DNA from: Paraburkholderia lacunae | Lineage (GTDB): Bacteria; Pseudomonadota; Gammaproteobacteria; Burkholderiales; Burkholderiaceae | Reading direction: 5' to 3' | Length of the DNA: 64,000 bases | NCBI RefSeq assembly: GCF_003353175.1 | Contig: NZ_QHKS01000029.1 | Span: 19,099-83,098, forward strand | Shown here: piece after piece, positions 8,824 to 16,474 of the stretch | How positions within the stretch are numbered: the stretch's first letter is position 1 | How the letters are laid out: each line of letters opens with the position of its first letter | Position numbers and translations under genes: made by a program | The notes under the pieces: model-generated | Database searches by the model: none | The model's input: the letters and a program-made list of their open reading frames with translations, nothing else | Told to the model about the DNA's origin: nothing

Positions 8824-10224
8824 TCAGAACAGCTTGCCTGGGTTCAGGATGCCGTGCGGATCCAGCGCATGCTTGATCGCGGCCATCGCGGCCAACTCGG
8901 CAGGCGAACGCGAGATCGGCAGGAACTCACGCTTGAGCAAACCGATCCCGTGTTCCGCCGACACCGATCCGTTGAGCGGCCCGAGCATGTCGTAGACGAA
9001 CGCGTACACCGCGTGATGATCGACGCCCGGTATCGAACGACCGTCGACGGTCACGTGCAGATTCGAATCGCCGATATGGCCGAAGAAATATGACTCGTTA
9101 CCCGGCCAGCGCCGATCGAGCGCCGCGCGGCAGCGGTCGACGAATGCGCCGATCTCGCCGATCGGCAAGCTCACATCGAAGTTGACCGGATCGAGCCGCA
9201 CCGGAAACTCCGCGGTGCATTCGCGAATCGCCCATAAGGCCCGCACGTCGGCGACCGATTGCGCGATCACGGCGTCGCGGATCGCCTGCGCGTCGAGCGC
9301 TTCGGTCAGCGCAGCGGAGAAGCGTTCGCCGTCGTCGCCGGCATCGAAGCTCGCGTGTTCGATCAGTGCGTAGAGCGGGTAGGCGTTCGCGAACGGCGAG
9401 CGCGCGCCAGTCAGCTTCACGCCGAAATCGTAGAAGTCCGGCCACATGATCTCGAACGCGCCGATGTCGTTGCCAAAGCGCGCCGACAAGCGGCGCAGCA
9501 GGTTCACCGCGGCCTCGTAACCGCCGAGCGCGACCAGCGCCGTGTGGCGTGCCGCGCGTGGCGGCTGCAAGCGCAACACCGCGCGTGTAATCACGCCGAG
9601 CGTGCCTTCCGAACCGATGAACCAGTGTTTGAGGTCGTAGCCGGTGTTGTTCTTGACCATCTTGCCGAGCGAGCTCAGCACGTCGCCGTTCGCCAGCACG
9701 ACTTCCAATCCAAGCACCTGGTCGCGCGCGGTACCCGACTGGATCACACGATTGCCGCCCGCATTGGTGGCGAGATTGCCGCCGATCTGGCACGAGCCGC
9801 GCGCGCCGAGATCGAGCGCGAGTTCGAAGCCTGCCTCAGCGGCGGCTTCCTGCGCGGTTTGCAAGGTGGTGCCGGCGCGCACCGTCAAAGTGGCCGAGGC
9901 AGCGTCGATTTCTTCGACACCGCTTAAACGCTCGAGCGACAACGCGATATCCGTGGCGCGCGCGATCGCGCCGCCGGCGAGCCCGGTCATGCCGCCCTGC
10001 GGCACCACAGGCTGATGCGCTGCATGGCAGATGGCCAGCGCGCGCGAGACTTCTTCAGTGCTGCGCGGCAGGAGCAACGCGGCGGGGCGTGTCGGATCGT
10101 GACGCGTCCAGTCGGTCATCGCGCGTTCGCCGATCTGTTCGCCGACGCGCACCGCGTCGTCACCCAGCACGGCGCGCAGTGCATCGAGCGTCGCGGCAAG
10201 CGGCGCGGCGTGGTTGTCCGTCAT
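8824..10224 (-). CDS. FAD-linked 2-hydroxyacid dehydrogenase (GlcD/D-LDH type)
   Basis: 466 residues. The N-terminal PCMH-type FAD domain has VVPQGGMTGLAGG and GSCQIGGNLATNAGG; the C-terminal oxidase domain has GHIGDSNLHV and SAEHGIGLLKREFL, ending LDPHGILNPGKLF. This is the layout of glycolate oxidase GlcD, D-lactate and D-2-hydroxyglutarate dehydrogenases, which pass electrons from a D-2-hydroxyacid to the respiratory chain. Its ATG overlaps the stop of the upstream oxygenase gene (ATGA at 10221-10224), so the two are translationally coupled and probably consecutive steps or a coupled pair. Substrate cannot be read from the sequence. Confidence 0.85.
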   Translation of the reverse strand: MTDNHAAPLAATLDALRAVLGDDAVRVGEQIGERAMTDWTRHDPTRPAALLLPRSTEEVSRALAICHAAHQPVVPQGGMTGLAGGAIARATDIALSLERLSGVEEIDAASATLTVRAGTTLQTAQEAAAEAGFELALDLGARGSCQIGGNLATNAGGNRVIQSGTARDQVLGLEVVLANGDVLSSLGKMVKNNTGYDLKHWFIGSEGTLGVITRAVLRLQPPRAARHTALVALGGYEAAVNLLRRLSARFGNDIGAFEIMWPDFYDFGVKLTGARSPFANAYPLYALIEHASFDAGDDGERFSAALTEALDAQAIRDAVIAQSVADVRALWAIRECTAEFPVRLDPVNFDVSLPIGEIGAFVDRCRAALDRRWPGNESYFFGHIGDSNLHVTVDGRSIPGVDHHAVYAFVYDMLGPLNGSVSAEHGIGLLKREFLPISRSPAELAAMAAIKHALDPHGILNPGKLF

Positions 10225-11246
10225 GCGGTGGTTCCTGCAGTGGTTCCTGCAGTGGTTCCTGCAGTGGTTCCTGCTGTGGTGCTCTGAGCCGCCTTCTTCC
10301 GGTAGCCCATCGAATCGTTGATGCGCCCGAGGATGTAGTCGCCCGCAGCGACCGGCTGGTACTTGAGGTCGCCCTCGCTGGTACCGAGTTCGCGCGGATC
10401 GACAGTCGCACCGTAGGTCGGATCATAGAACGTCGCGATCGAATAACGCTCGCGCCCCGACGCATTGATCACGCGATGCAGCGTCGAACGAAAGCGGTCG
10501 TTGGTCCAGCGCGCCAGCAGATCACCGACGTTCACGACGAAGCTGCCTTCGATCGGCGGCGCATCGATCCACGTATCGTTGGCGATTTCGCGCACCTGCA
10601 AGCCACCCACCCGATCCTGCCACAACAACGTGATGCAGCCGTAGTCCGTATGCGGCGCGACGCCGAACTGATCCGCGTCCGATTGGGGCGGCTGCGGCGG
10701 ATAGTAGACCATCTGCGTGCGCTGCATCCGCTTCGTATAGCGCGGCACAAAGAAATGCTCGTCGCAGCCGAGGCTCACCGCCACCGCCCGCAGCAGATCG
10801 GCGCCGCATGCCGCCACCGCTTCGTAATAGCCGTAGAGCGCGGGACGCAACTCGGGCATGAAGTCCGGCCAGTTGTTCGGCCCGCGCAGCGCCTGGCCGG
10901 CGAGCACGTCGGAATCATCCTCCGGCAACTCCAGGCCGATGCTGAAGAACTCCTTGTAGTCGGGGCGTTTCGCCTGATACATGGTCGCGTCGCCGAGTGC
11001 GTTGAAACCGCGATGCCGTTGATTCACCGCCGCGCGCCGTTTGGTCTCCACCGGAAACGCGAAGAACTTGCGCGCCGCCTGTTCGGCTGCATCGATCGAC
11101 GCTTGCGGCACGCCGTGATTGACGATGTAGAAGAAGCCGATCGTCGTGCACGCTTCGCGGATTTCGCGGGCGACGCGCTGCAAAGCTTGCGGATCGCCGG
11201 CACGCACGCCGGCGAGATCGATGAGCGGAATACGGGTCACGGGCAT
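10221..11246 (-). CDS. Isopenicillin N synthase-like Fe(II)/2-oxoglutarate oxygenase
   Basis: 341 residues. The N-terminal DIOX_N part (about 5-120) is followed by the jelly-roll core with HTD of the iron site in APHTDYG, the distal histidine in STLHRVIN and the 2-oxoglutarate-binding arginine in RYSIATF. Such enzymes hydroxylate, desaturate or cyclise small molecules using 2-oxoglutarate and oxygen. The gene overlaps the FAD dehydrogenase by 4 bp and is divergent from an amino acid ABC importer, so the substrate may be what that importer brings in. The last 17 residues are AGTT repeats from a 12-bp tandem repeat and look like a recent extension. Confidence 0.85.
   Translation of the reverse strand: MPVTRIPLIDLAGVRAGDPQALQRVAREIREACTTIGFFYIVNHGVPQASIDAAEQAARKFFAFPVETKRRAAVNQRHRGFNALGDATMYQAKRPDYKEFFSIGLELPEDDSDVLAGQALRGPNNWPDFMPELRPALYGYYEAVAACGADLLRAVAVSLGCDEHFFVPRYTKRMQRTQMVYYPPQPPQSDADQFGVAPHTDYGCITLLWQDRVGGLQVREIANDTWIDAPPIEGSFVVNVGDLLARWTNDRFRSTLHRVINASGRERYSIATFYDPTYGATVDPRELGTSEGDLKYQPVAAGDYILGRINDSMGYRKKAAQSTTAGTTAGTTAGTTAGTTA
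10228..10275. repeat. Four 12-bp tandem repeats inside the oxygenase 3' end
   Basis: Unit GTGGTTCCTGCA on the + strand, four copies with only the last base of copy four changed. It encodes repeated Ala-Gly-Thr-Thr at the oxygenase C-terminus on the minus strand. Because 12 is a multiple of 3, copy-number change would lengthen or shorten the tail without a frameshift. Confidence 0.9.
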
Positions 11247-11552
11247 CGCCTGACTCCCTGAAAGTCGCTGAAAGTCGTTGAAGAAGCGGCTTATTCAACT
11301 GACGAAAGAGGCCCGCTGATCATCCCGCCGATCACGCCGATGGCGGCGCGCGCCTCACGCACCCCAGTTGTATATACCGCCAAAAGCACACCCGCAAGTG
11401 ACATCGCGGCACCTTGCGTAAGGGCTTTTCTCTACTCGCGTGTTTATTTATTTCGCGGCAAAACCGCGGTATATACTGCCTCGCATGACGCGCGCCGAGC
11501 CCGTCTTATCTGCCGCTTTCGCGCACTATCGCTTTGCCAACCGGAGAATCCC
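11247..11552. promoter_or_regulatory. Divergent promoter region with two GTATATAC palindromes
   Basis: 306 bp between the oxygenase gene (left, minus) and the binding-protein gene (right, plus). The perfect 8-bp palindrome GTATATAC occurs at 11370-11377 and 11469-11476, 99 bp apart and both followed by C or T plus GCC-like bases. GTATATAC-type cores suit operators of HutC-subfamily GntR repressors, and such a regulator is encoded at the end of this operon. Promoter elements themselves are not certain. Confidence 0.45.
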
Positions 11553-12380
11553 ATGAGCATCCTTGCAAGCTGGAAGTGTCGTTTGGTCATGCTGGCGTTG
11601 TGCGCGGCAAGCGTTGGCGCGCACGCGGAAGACCAGCTCGCCAAAGTGAAGAAAGCCGGTGAACTGGTCGTCGGCACCGAGATGCAGTTCGCGCCTTTCG
11701 ACTTCCTCGAAAACGGCCAGCAAGCGGGCTTCAACAAGGATCTGTTCGCCGAGATCGGCAAGGAAATGGGCGTGAAGGTGCGCTTTATCGACTTGCCGTG
11801 GCCGAGCGTGCTGCCGGGTCTCGAAGCAGGCAAGTTCGACATGGTCGGCGGCCCGCTCACGGTGACCAAGGCGCGCATGGAGCGCTACACGTACACGCTG
11901 CCGATCGCGGACGCGACCGACGCGCTGCTCAAGCGCGCCAACGATTCCTCCGTCAAGCAATCGTCGGACATCGCCGGCAAGACGGTGGGTGCGGGCAAAG
12001 GCTCGGCGCAGCTCGACCAGTTGAAGAGCTACGTCGCCACCTTGCCCAAGCCGCCTGAAATCCGCGAATACGTCGACAACAATCAGGCCTATGCCGATCT
12101 CGCCGCAGGCCGCATCGTGGCAGTCGCGAATTCGATGACCAACATTGCGTATGTCGCCAAGCAGCGCCCGGAAACGTTCGCGGTCGTGCAGCCGCCGTTC
12201 GGCGCGAAGGTGTACTTTGCCTACTGCCTGCGTAAGGACGCGGACAGCAAGCCGCTCGCCGACGCCTTCAATGCCGCGCTCGTGAAAATGCATGGCGACG
12301 GGCGCCTTGCGGCCTTGCAGAAGAAATGGTTCGGCGTCGCCATGGATGCACCGACCACGATGCCCACGCCGAATTATTGA
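11553..12380 (+). CDS. Polar amino acid ABC transporter, periplasmic binding protein
   Basis: 275 residues with a Sec signal peptide (SWKCRLVMLALCAASVGAHA, cleavage near residue 24) and a single SBP_bac_3 fold: KAGELVVGTEMQFAPFDF at the start of the mature protein and GLEAGKFDMVGGPLT as the second typical motif. It should capture a polar amino acid or derivative in the periplasm for the two permeases and ATPase encoded next. The ATG at 11553 was chosen because the signal peptide begins there; GGAG lies 9 bp upstream. A hairpin at 12410-12436 separates it from the permease gene. The ligand cannot be deduced. Confidence 0.88.
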   Translation: MSILASWKCRLVMLALCAASVGAHAEDQLAKVKKAGELVVGTEMQFAPFDFLENGQQAGFNKDLFAEIGKEMGVKVRFIDLPWPSVLPGLEAGKFDMVGGPLTVTKARMERYTYTLPIADATDALLKRANDSSVKQSSDIAGKTVGAGKGSAQLDQLKSYVATLPKPPEIREYVDNNQAYADLAAGRIVAVANSMTNIAYVAKQRPETFAVVQPPFGAKVYFAYCLRKDADSKPLADAFNAALVKMHGDGRLAALQKKWFGVAMDAPTTMPTPNY

Positions 12381-12409
12381 TGTCCTGATGCAGGCGCTGT
12401 GATGTACGC

Positions 12410-12436
12410 GATGCGGGCTCCGCCGCGGGCCGCATC
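12410..12436 (+). promoter_or_regulatory. Hairpin between binding-protein and permease genes
   Basis: A 7-bp stem GATGCGG/CCGCATC (12410-12416 with 12430-12436) lies in the 86-bp gap after the binding-protein stop. It is not followed by a long T run, so it looks like an mRNA-stabilising or partial-termination structure, as seen after binding-protein genes in ABC operons. Confidence 0.45.
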
Positions 12437-12466
12437 GCCCTTTCCGTTCTAGCGAGTGCGACGCTT

Positions 12467-13117
12467 ATGTTCAGCACGACCGTCTTCGTCCAGGGCTTGC
12501 CGCTGCTCTTGCACGCGGCGCTCGCCACCATCGGCATTTCGCTGACCGGTCTCATGATCGGCTTCTTCGTCGCGATCGGCGTATGTTCGGCGCGGCTCTC
12601 CGCGAACCGCGCGGCGCGCATGTTCGGCGGCGCCTACGTGTTCTTCTTTCGCGGCGTGCCGATGCTGGTGCAATTGCTGCTGGTGTATAACCTGCTGCCG
12701 TTCGCCGGGATCAATGTGTCGCCGGTGGTCGCGGCGATCAGCGCCGTGTCGCTGTGTTCCGCGTCCTATATCGCCGAGATTCTGCGCGGCGGGTTCCTGA
12801 GCATTCCGCCGGGTCATATCGAAGCCGCCCGCATGCTCGGGCTTTCGCCGTTCGATATGCTGCGGCGAATTCTGGTGCCGCAGGCCTTTCGCCTGACACT
12901 GCCGTCGCTCGTCAACGAAATGGTGCTGCTGATCAAGGCTTCTTCGCTGATCTCGGTGGTGGGCGTGGCCGAGTTGACCCGCACCGCGCAAAATGTCGCC
13001 GCCAGCACTTATCGGCCGCTCGAAGCGTACCTTGCCGCCGGGCTGATTTACTTCGTGATCTGCGGCACGCTGGCGCTCGTTGCGCATGCCGCCGAATATC
13101 GTTTGCAACACGCCTGA
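12467..13117 (+). CDS. Polar amino acid ABC transporter, permease 1
   Basis: 216 residues with about five membrane helices. The cytoplasmic EAA loop that contacts the ATPase is clear: PPGHIEAARMLGLSPFDMLRR near residue 120. It belongs to the HisM/GlnP group and should form a heterodimeric channel with the permease encoded 23 bp downstream. The order binding protein, permease, permease, ATPase is standard for this family. Confidence 0.9.
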   Translation: MFSTTVFVQGLPLLLHAALATIGISLTGLMIGFFVAIGVCSARLSANRAARMFGGAYVFFFRGVPMLVQLLLVYNLLPFAGINVSPVVAAISAVSLCSASYIAEILRGGFLSIPPGHIEAARMLGLSPFDMLRRILVPQAFRLTLPSLVNEMVLLIKASSLISVVGVAELTRTAQNVAASTYRPLEAYLAAGLIYFVICGTLALVAHAAEYRLQHA

Positions 13118-13140
13118 CGGAACCGCTGTGCGATAAAGCC

Positions 13141-13803
13141 ATGCAAAAACTCGACCCCGCCGTCATCACGCACAACCTTCAACCGATCGCCGCCGGCCTC
13201 GCGACGACGCTAGGCACGTGGGCCGCGGGCGTCGCGATCGGCATCCTGATCGGCTTTCTGATCGCCGTGCTGCAGCTCTTTTGCGGACGCTGGGTGCGAG
13301 GCCTGTTGCGCTTCTACATCGAAGTGTTTCGCGGCACGCCGTTTCTGGTACAGCTGTTTCTGCTGTACTACGGCGGTCCTTCAATCGGTGTCACGCTCGA
13401 ACCGATGACGGCCGGCGTGCTCGGCCTCGGCCTGTACGGCAGCGCGTATTTTGCCGAAGCATTCCGCTCGGGTTTTCAATCGGTGCCGCCGGGACATCTC
13501 GAAGCGGCGTCCTGTCTGGGACTTACGCGCTGGCAAGCCGTGCTGCGCATCCAGCTGCCGCAAATGCTGGTGCTGATCGTGCCCGCGCTGACCAATCTGA
13601 TCATCGTGCTGAGCAAGGAAACCGCGGTGCTGTCGATCGTCACCGTGCCCGAACTCACATTCGTGCTGACCGGCATCGGCTCGGCCACCTTCGCTTTCGT
13701 CGAAACCCTGCTGGTGCTGTGCGTGTGCTATCTGGCGCTGGTCGAGCTGACCTCGCGCGCCGGCATGTGGGCCGAAGCCCGCATCGCGCGCTTCATGGCA
13801 TGA
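13141..13803 (+). CDS. Polar amino acid ABC transporter, permease 2
   Basis: 220 residues from the ATG at 13141 (MQKLDPAVITHNLQ); the frame is open further upstream but that part overlaps permease 1 and has no family resemblance. About five membrane helices and the EAA loop PPGHLEAASCLGLTRWQAV near residue 120. It pairs with permease 1 and the ATPase. The gap to the ATPase gene is 19 bp. Confidence 0.9.
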   Translation: MQKLDPAVITHNLQPIAAGLATTLGTWAAGVAIGILIGFLIAVLQLFCGRWVRGLLRFYIEVFRGTPFLVQLFLLYYGGPSIGVTLEPMTAGVLGLGLYGSAYFAEAFRSGFQSVPPGHLEAASCLGLTRWQAVLRIQLPQMLVLIVPALTNLIIVLSKETAVLSIVTVPELTFVLTGIGSATFAFVETLLVLCVCYLALVELTSRAGMWAEARIARFMA

Positions 13804-13822
13804 ACGGAATCCGGACCACTCT

Positions 13823-14689
13823 ATGAACGCCATCGCCGACATGCCCTCCTCCGCGTCCGCCGCCGCCGATACGCCGCCCGACGCGCCGCTGATCGAAGTG
13901 CGCGACTTGCGCAAACGCTTCGGCGAAGTCGAAGTGCTGCGCGGCGTGGATCTCGAGATCGCGCGCTCCGAAGTGGTCTGCATCATCGGACCGTCGGGCT
14001 CGGGCAAGAGCACGCTGCTGCGCTGCCTCGCCGCGCTCGAAACCTACGATCAGGGCGACGTGCGCATCGAAGGCGAATTGCTCGGCTATAGCGAGCGCGG
14101 CGGCCAGCGCGTCCGGGCTTCGCAGGGCGAAATCAATCGCGTGCGGCGCAACGTCGGCATGGTGTTTCAGCAGTTCAATCTATGGCCGCATATGACGGCG
14201 CTCGGCAATGTGATGGAAGCGTTGCTGCGCGTGCGTCATCTATCGCGCGACGAAGCACGGCGCCGCGCCAATACGATGCTGGAAACGGTCGGCCTCGCGC
14301 ACAAGGGCGATGCGTACCCGTCGAAGCTCTCGGGTGGCCAGCAGCAGCGCGTCGCGATTGCACGCGCGCTGGCCATGGAGCCGCACATCATGCTGTTCGA
14401 CGAGCCGACCTCGGCGCTCGATCCCGAACTGGTCGGCGAAGTGCTGCAAGTGATGAAGCAACTCGCGCGCGACGGCATGACGATGGCGGTGGTCACGCAC
14501 GAAATGGGTTTTGCCGCGCAAGTCGCCGACAAGGTCATGTTCATCGACCAGGGCCGCATCGCTGTACAGGGCAAACCGCGCGAAGTCTTTCACGAGGCCG
14601 GCCAGCCGCGCTTGCGGCAATTCCTGCAAAACTATTTCGACCGCAACGCCTTCTGGGCGCGCGGTCCCGACGACGCGCAGCCGCTATGA
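13823..14689 (+). CDS. Polar amino acid ABC transporter, ATP-binding protein
   Basis: 288 residues. Walker A GPSGSGKSTLL near residue 57, Q-loop GMVFQQFNLWPH, signature LSGGQQQRVAIARAL, Walker B IMLFDEPTSALDPE and switch histidine VVTHEMGF. The first ~22 residues (Ala/Ser/Pro-rich) are an extension not needed for the fold. This is the HisP/GlnQ family, the energy-coupling subunit of the importer encoded just before it. A GntR regulator follows on the same strand after 56 bp. Confidence 0.92.
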   Translation: MNAIADMPSSASAAADTPPDAPLIEVRDLRKRFGEVEVLRGVDLEIARSEVVCIIGPSGSGKSTLLRCLAALETYDQGDVRIEGELLGYSERGGQRVRASQGEINRVRRNVGMVFQQFNLWPHMTALGNVMEALLRVRHLSRDEARRRANTMLETVGLAHKGDAYPSKLSGGQQQRVAIARALAMEPHIMLFDEPTSALDPELVGEVLQVMKQLARDGMTMAVVTHEMGFAAQVADKVMFIDQGRIAVQGKPREVFHEAGQPRLRQFLQNYFDRNAFWARGPDDAQPL

Positions 14690-14745
14690 GCGCGTACCCG
14701 TCTCCGCCGGCCTCGCGGCACGGACTTTAAGCGCGAGGGCTGCCG

Positions 14746-15549
14746 ATGTCCGCTACTGTGCGCAGCAAAGCTCACGACAAGCCGCTTGCCGCCGCGGCGA
14801 TGAAAACCGCGCGCGCGAGCGCCGAGGCGCCAGCCGCGCGCTATGAACAGGTCAAGAGCCACATCCGCCAGATCATCGACTCGGGCGCGCGGCAAGCGGG
14901 CGACCGTCTGCCCTCCGAACTGGACCTCGTGGCAACGCTGGGCGTGTCGCGCATGACGGTCAATCGCGCGCTGCGCGAACTCACCGATGAAGGCCTTGTC
15001 ACGCGCGTGTCCGGCGTCGGCACGTTCGTCGCGCAATCCAAGCCGCAATCGACGCTGCTGATGATCGCCCATATCGGCGACGAGATTCGCTCGCGCGGCC
15101 ACGAATACCGCTCTGACACCGTGCTGGCGCAACGCGAAACCGCGCCGGTGACGGTGTCGAACGCGTTAGGCCTCGCGCCCGGCGCTTCCGTATTTCATGT
15201 GATCTGCGTGCATCGCGAGAACGGCCTGCCGGTGCAGCTCGAAGACCGCTATGTCAATCCGGCGATCGCGCCGGAGTTCCTGCAGCAGGATTTCGCGGTG
15301 ATCCGGCCGTCGGAGTATCTGTACGATATCGTACCCGCACACGACGTCGAGCATGTCGTCGACGCGGGTCTGCCGACGCGCGCCGAGGCCGAGTTGCTGG
15401 AAATCCGCGCTGAGGAGCCGTGCCTGACGCTGATGCGCCGGACCTGGACGAGCGGCGTCGCGGTGACGTTCGCGCGTTTCGTGCATCCGGGCTCACGCTA
15501 TCGGCTCGGTTGCCGCTTCTCGCCGGATATCTCGCAGCGGCAAGGCTAA
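14746..15549 (+). CDS. GntR-family regulator, HutC subfamily (left module)
   Basis: 267 residues. A variable ~28-residue N-terminus precedes the winged helix-turn-helix (about 32-98: RYEQVKSHIRQIID, then RLPSELDLVATLGVSRMTVNRAL and VGTFVA). The C-terminal UTRA ligand domain (about 110-262) includes the HutC-like signature EDRYVNPAIAPEFLQQDF. HutC-type proteins repress catabolic genes and are released by imidazole-type acids such as urocanate, so an imidazole-like inducer is plausible. It is the last gene of the left ABC operon and probably controls it through the GTATATAC palindromes upstream of the binding-protein gene. Confidence 0.85.
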   Translation: MSATVRSKAHDKPLAAAAMKTARASAEAPAARYEQVKSHIRQIIDSGARQAGDRLPSELDLVATLGVSRMTVNRALRELTDEGLVTRVSGVGTFVAQSKPQSTLLMIAHIGDEIRSRGHEYRSDTVLAQRETAPVTVSNALGLAPGASVFHVICVHRENGLPVQLEDRYVNPAIAPEFLQQDFAVIRPSEYLYDIVPAHDVEHVVDAGLPTRAEAELLEIRAEEPCLTLMRRTWTSGVAVTFARFVHPGSRYRLGCRFSPDISQRQG

Positions 15550-15585
15550 CGGCAGCGGCGCGAACGCCGCGCGCGTACACGTTGG

Positions 15586-16347
15586 CTAAACGTTCCCCGC
15601 CAGATGGAAACGCGACGCCGGATGCCACAACTGCACCGAAGTCGCGACCGCGTCGCCTACCCACGTGCGGCGCCATAGCTGCAGGCATGGCTCGCCGATC
15701 TCCATCATCAGATGCCGCCGCACGTACGCGTCGGGCTTCTGCGCGTAGATGCGGAACTCCGCGCGCTGGATCGGCGCGAGCCGCACCATGTAGTGATTCG
15801 GCGTCTCGACGGTGAAGTCCTGTTGCAGGTACTCCGGAAACACCAGCGGATTCACATAGCGATCCTCGTACTGGATCGGTTCGCCCTCTTCGCTGTGCAC
15901 GATGCGCGAATGAAACGCCAGGCCCCCGGCGAGACCCAGCGAGTCGAGCGCCTGGGGGTCGTCGCTGGTTTCGAGCATCAGTACGCGCGCCGAATGGCGA
16001 TGGCCGCGCGCGGCGATCTCGTCAGCGATATTGCGGATTTCCAGCACCGTCGATTCGTAGTGTTGCGGCGCGACGAAGGTGCCGGAACCTTGCACGCGTG
16101 TCAGCACGCGTTCGCTGGTCAGCTCGCGCAGCGCGCGCGACACCGTCATGCGCGCGACGCCGAATTCCTTGACCAGTTCCGCTTCGGACGGGATCAGCCC
16201 GCCCGGCTTCCAATCCCCTTCGCTGATGCGCTTGAGCACATAGCGCTTGATCTGCTCATAGGCGGGCATCGCCTTGGGTGGTGTGTCCTGACTGCCGTTA
16301 AGGCGGTCCTGCGTGTCTGCGGTTTGCGCGTTTGTAATAGTGTTCAC
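15586..16347 (-). CDS. GntR-family regulator, HutC subfamily (right module)
   Basis: 253 residues. Winged helix-turn-helix at about 28-95 (AYEQIKRYVLKRISEG, then LIPSEAELVKEFGVARMTVSRAL) and a UTRA domain with EDRYVNPLVFPEYLQQDF, nearly the same signature as the facing regulator. The two stops are 36 bp apart, head-to-head. It lies 127 bp downstream of the ammonia-lyase-like gene on the same strand and likely governs the right-hand operon, whose promoter region has TTGT-N4-ACAA palindromes. The two regulators look like diverged paralogues rather than a recent duplication. Confidence 0.85.
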   Translation of the reverse strand: MNTITNAQTADTQDRLNGSQDTPPKAMPAYEQIKRYVLKRISEGDWKPGGLIPSEAELVKEFGVARMTVSRALRELTSERVLTRVQGSGTFVAPQHYESTVLEIRNIADEIAARGHRHSARVLMLETSDDPQALDSLGLAGGLAFHSRIVHSEEGEPIQYEDRYVNPLVFPEYLQQDFTVETPNHYMVRLAPIQRAEFRIYAQKPDAYVRRHLMMEIGEPCLQLWRRTWVGDAVATSVQLWHPASRFHLAGNV

Positions 16348-16474
16348 GTCGACCTCGTGGGTGGTACGCGGGGGTACACGTTAGGCCGGCTCACCGGCGG
16401 ATAAGCCTGCTCACCGGCACTGTCTCCGTCATCTCGAGTCCAGCAACTCTACCGCTTGAACCTGCCTGTTCAAT

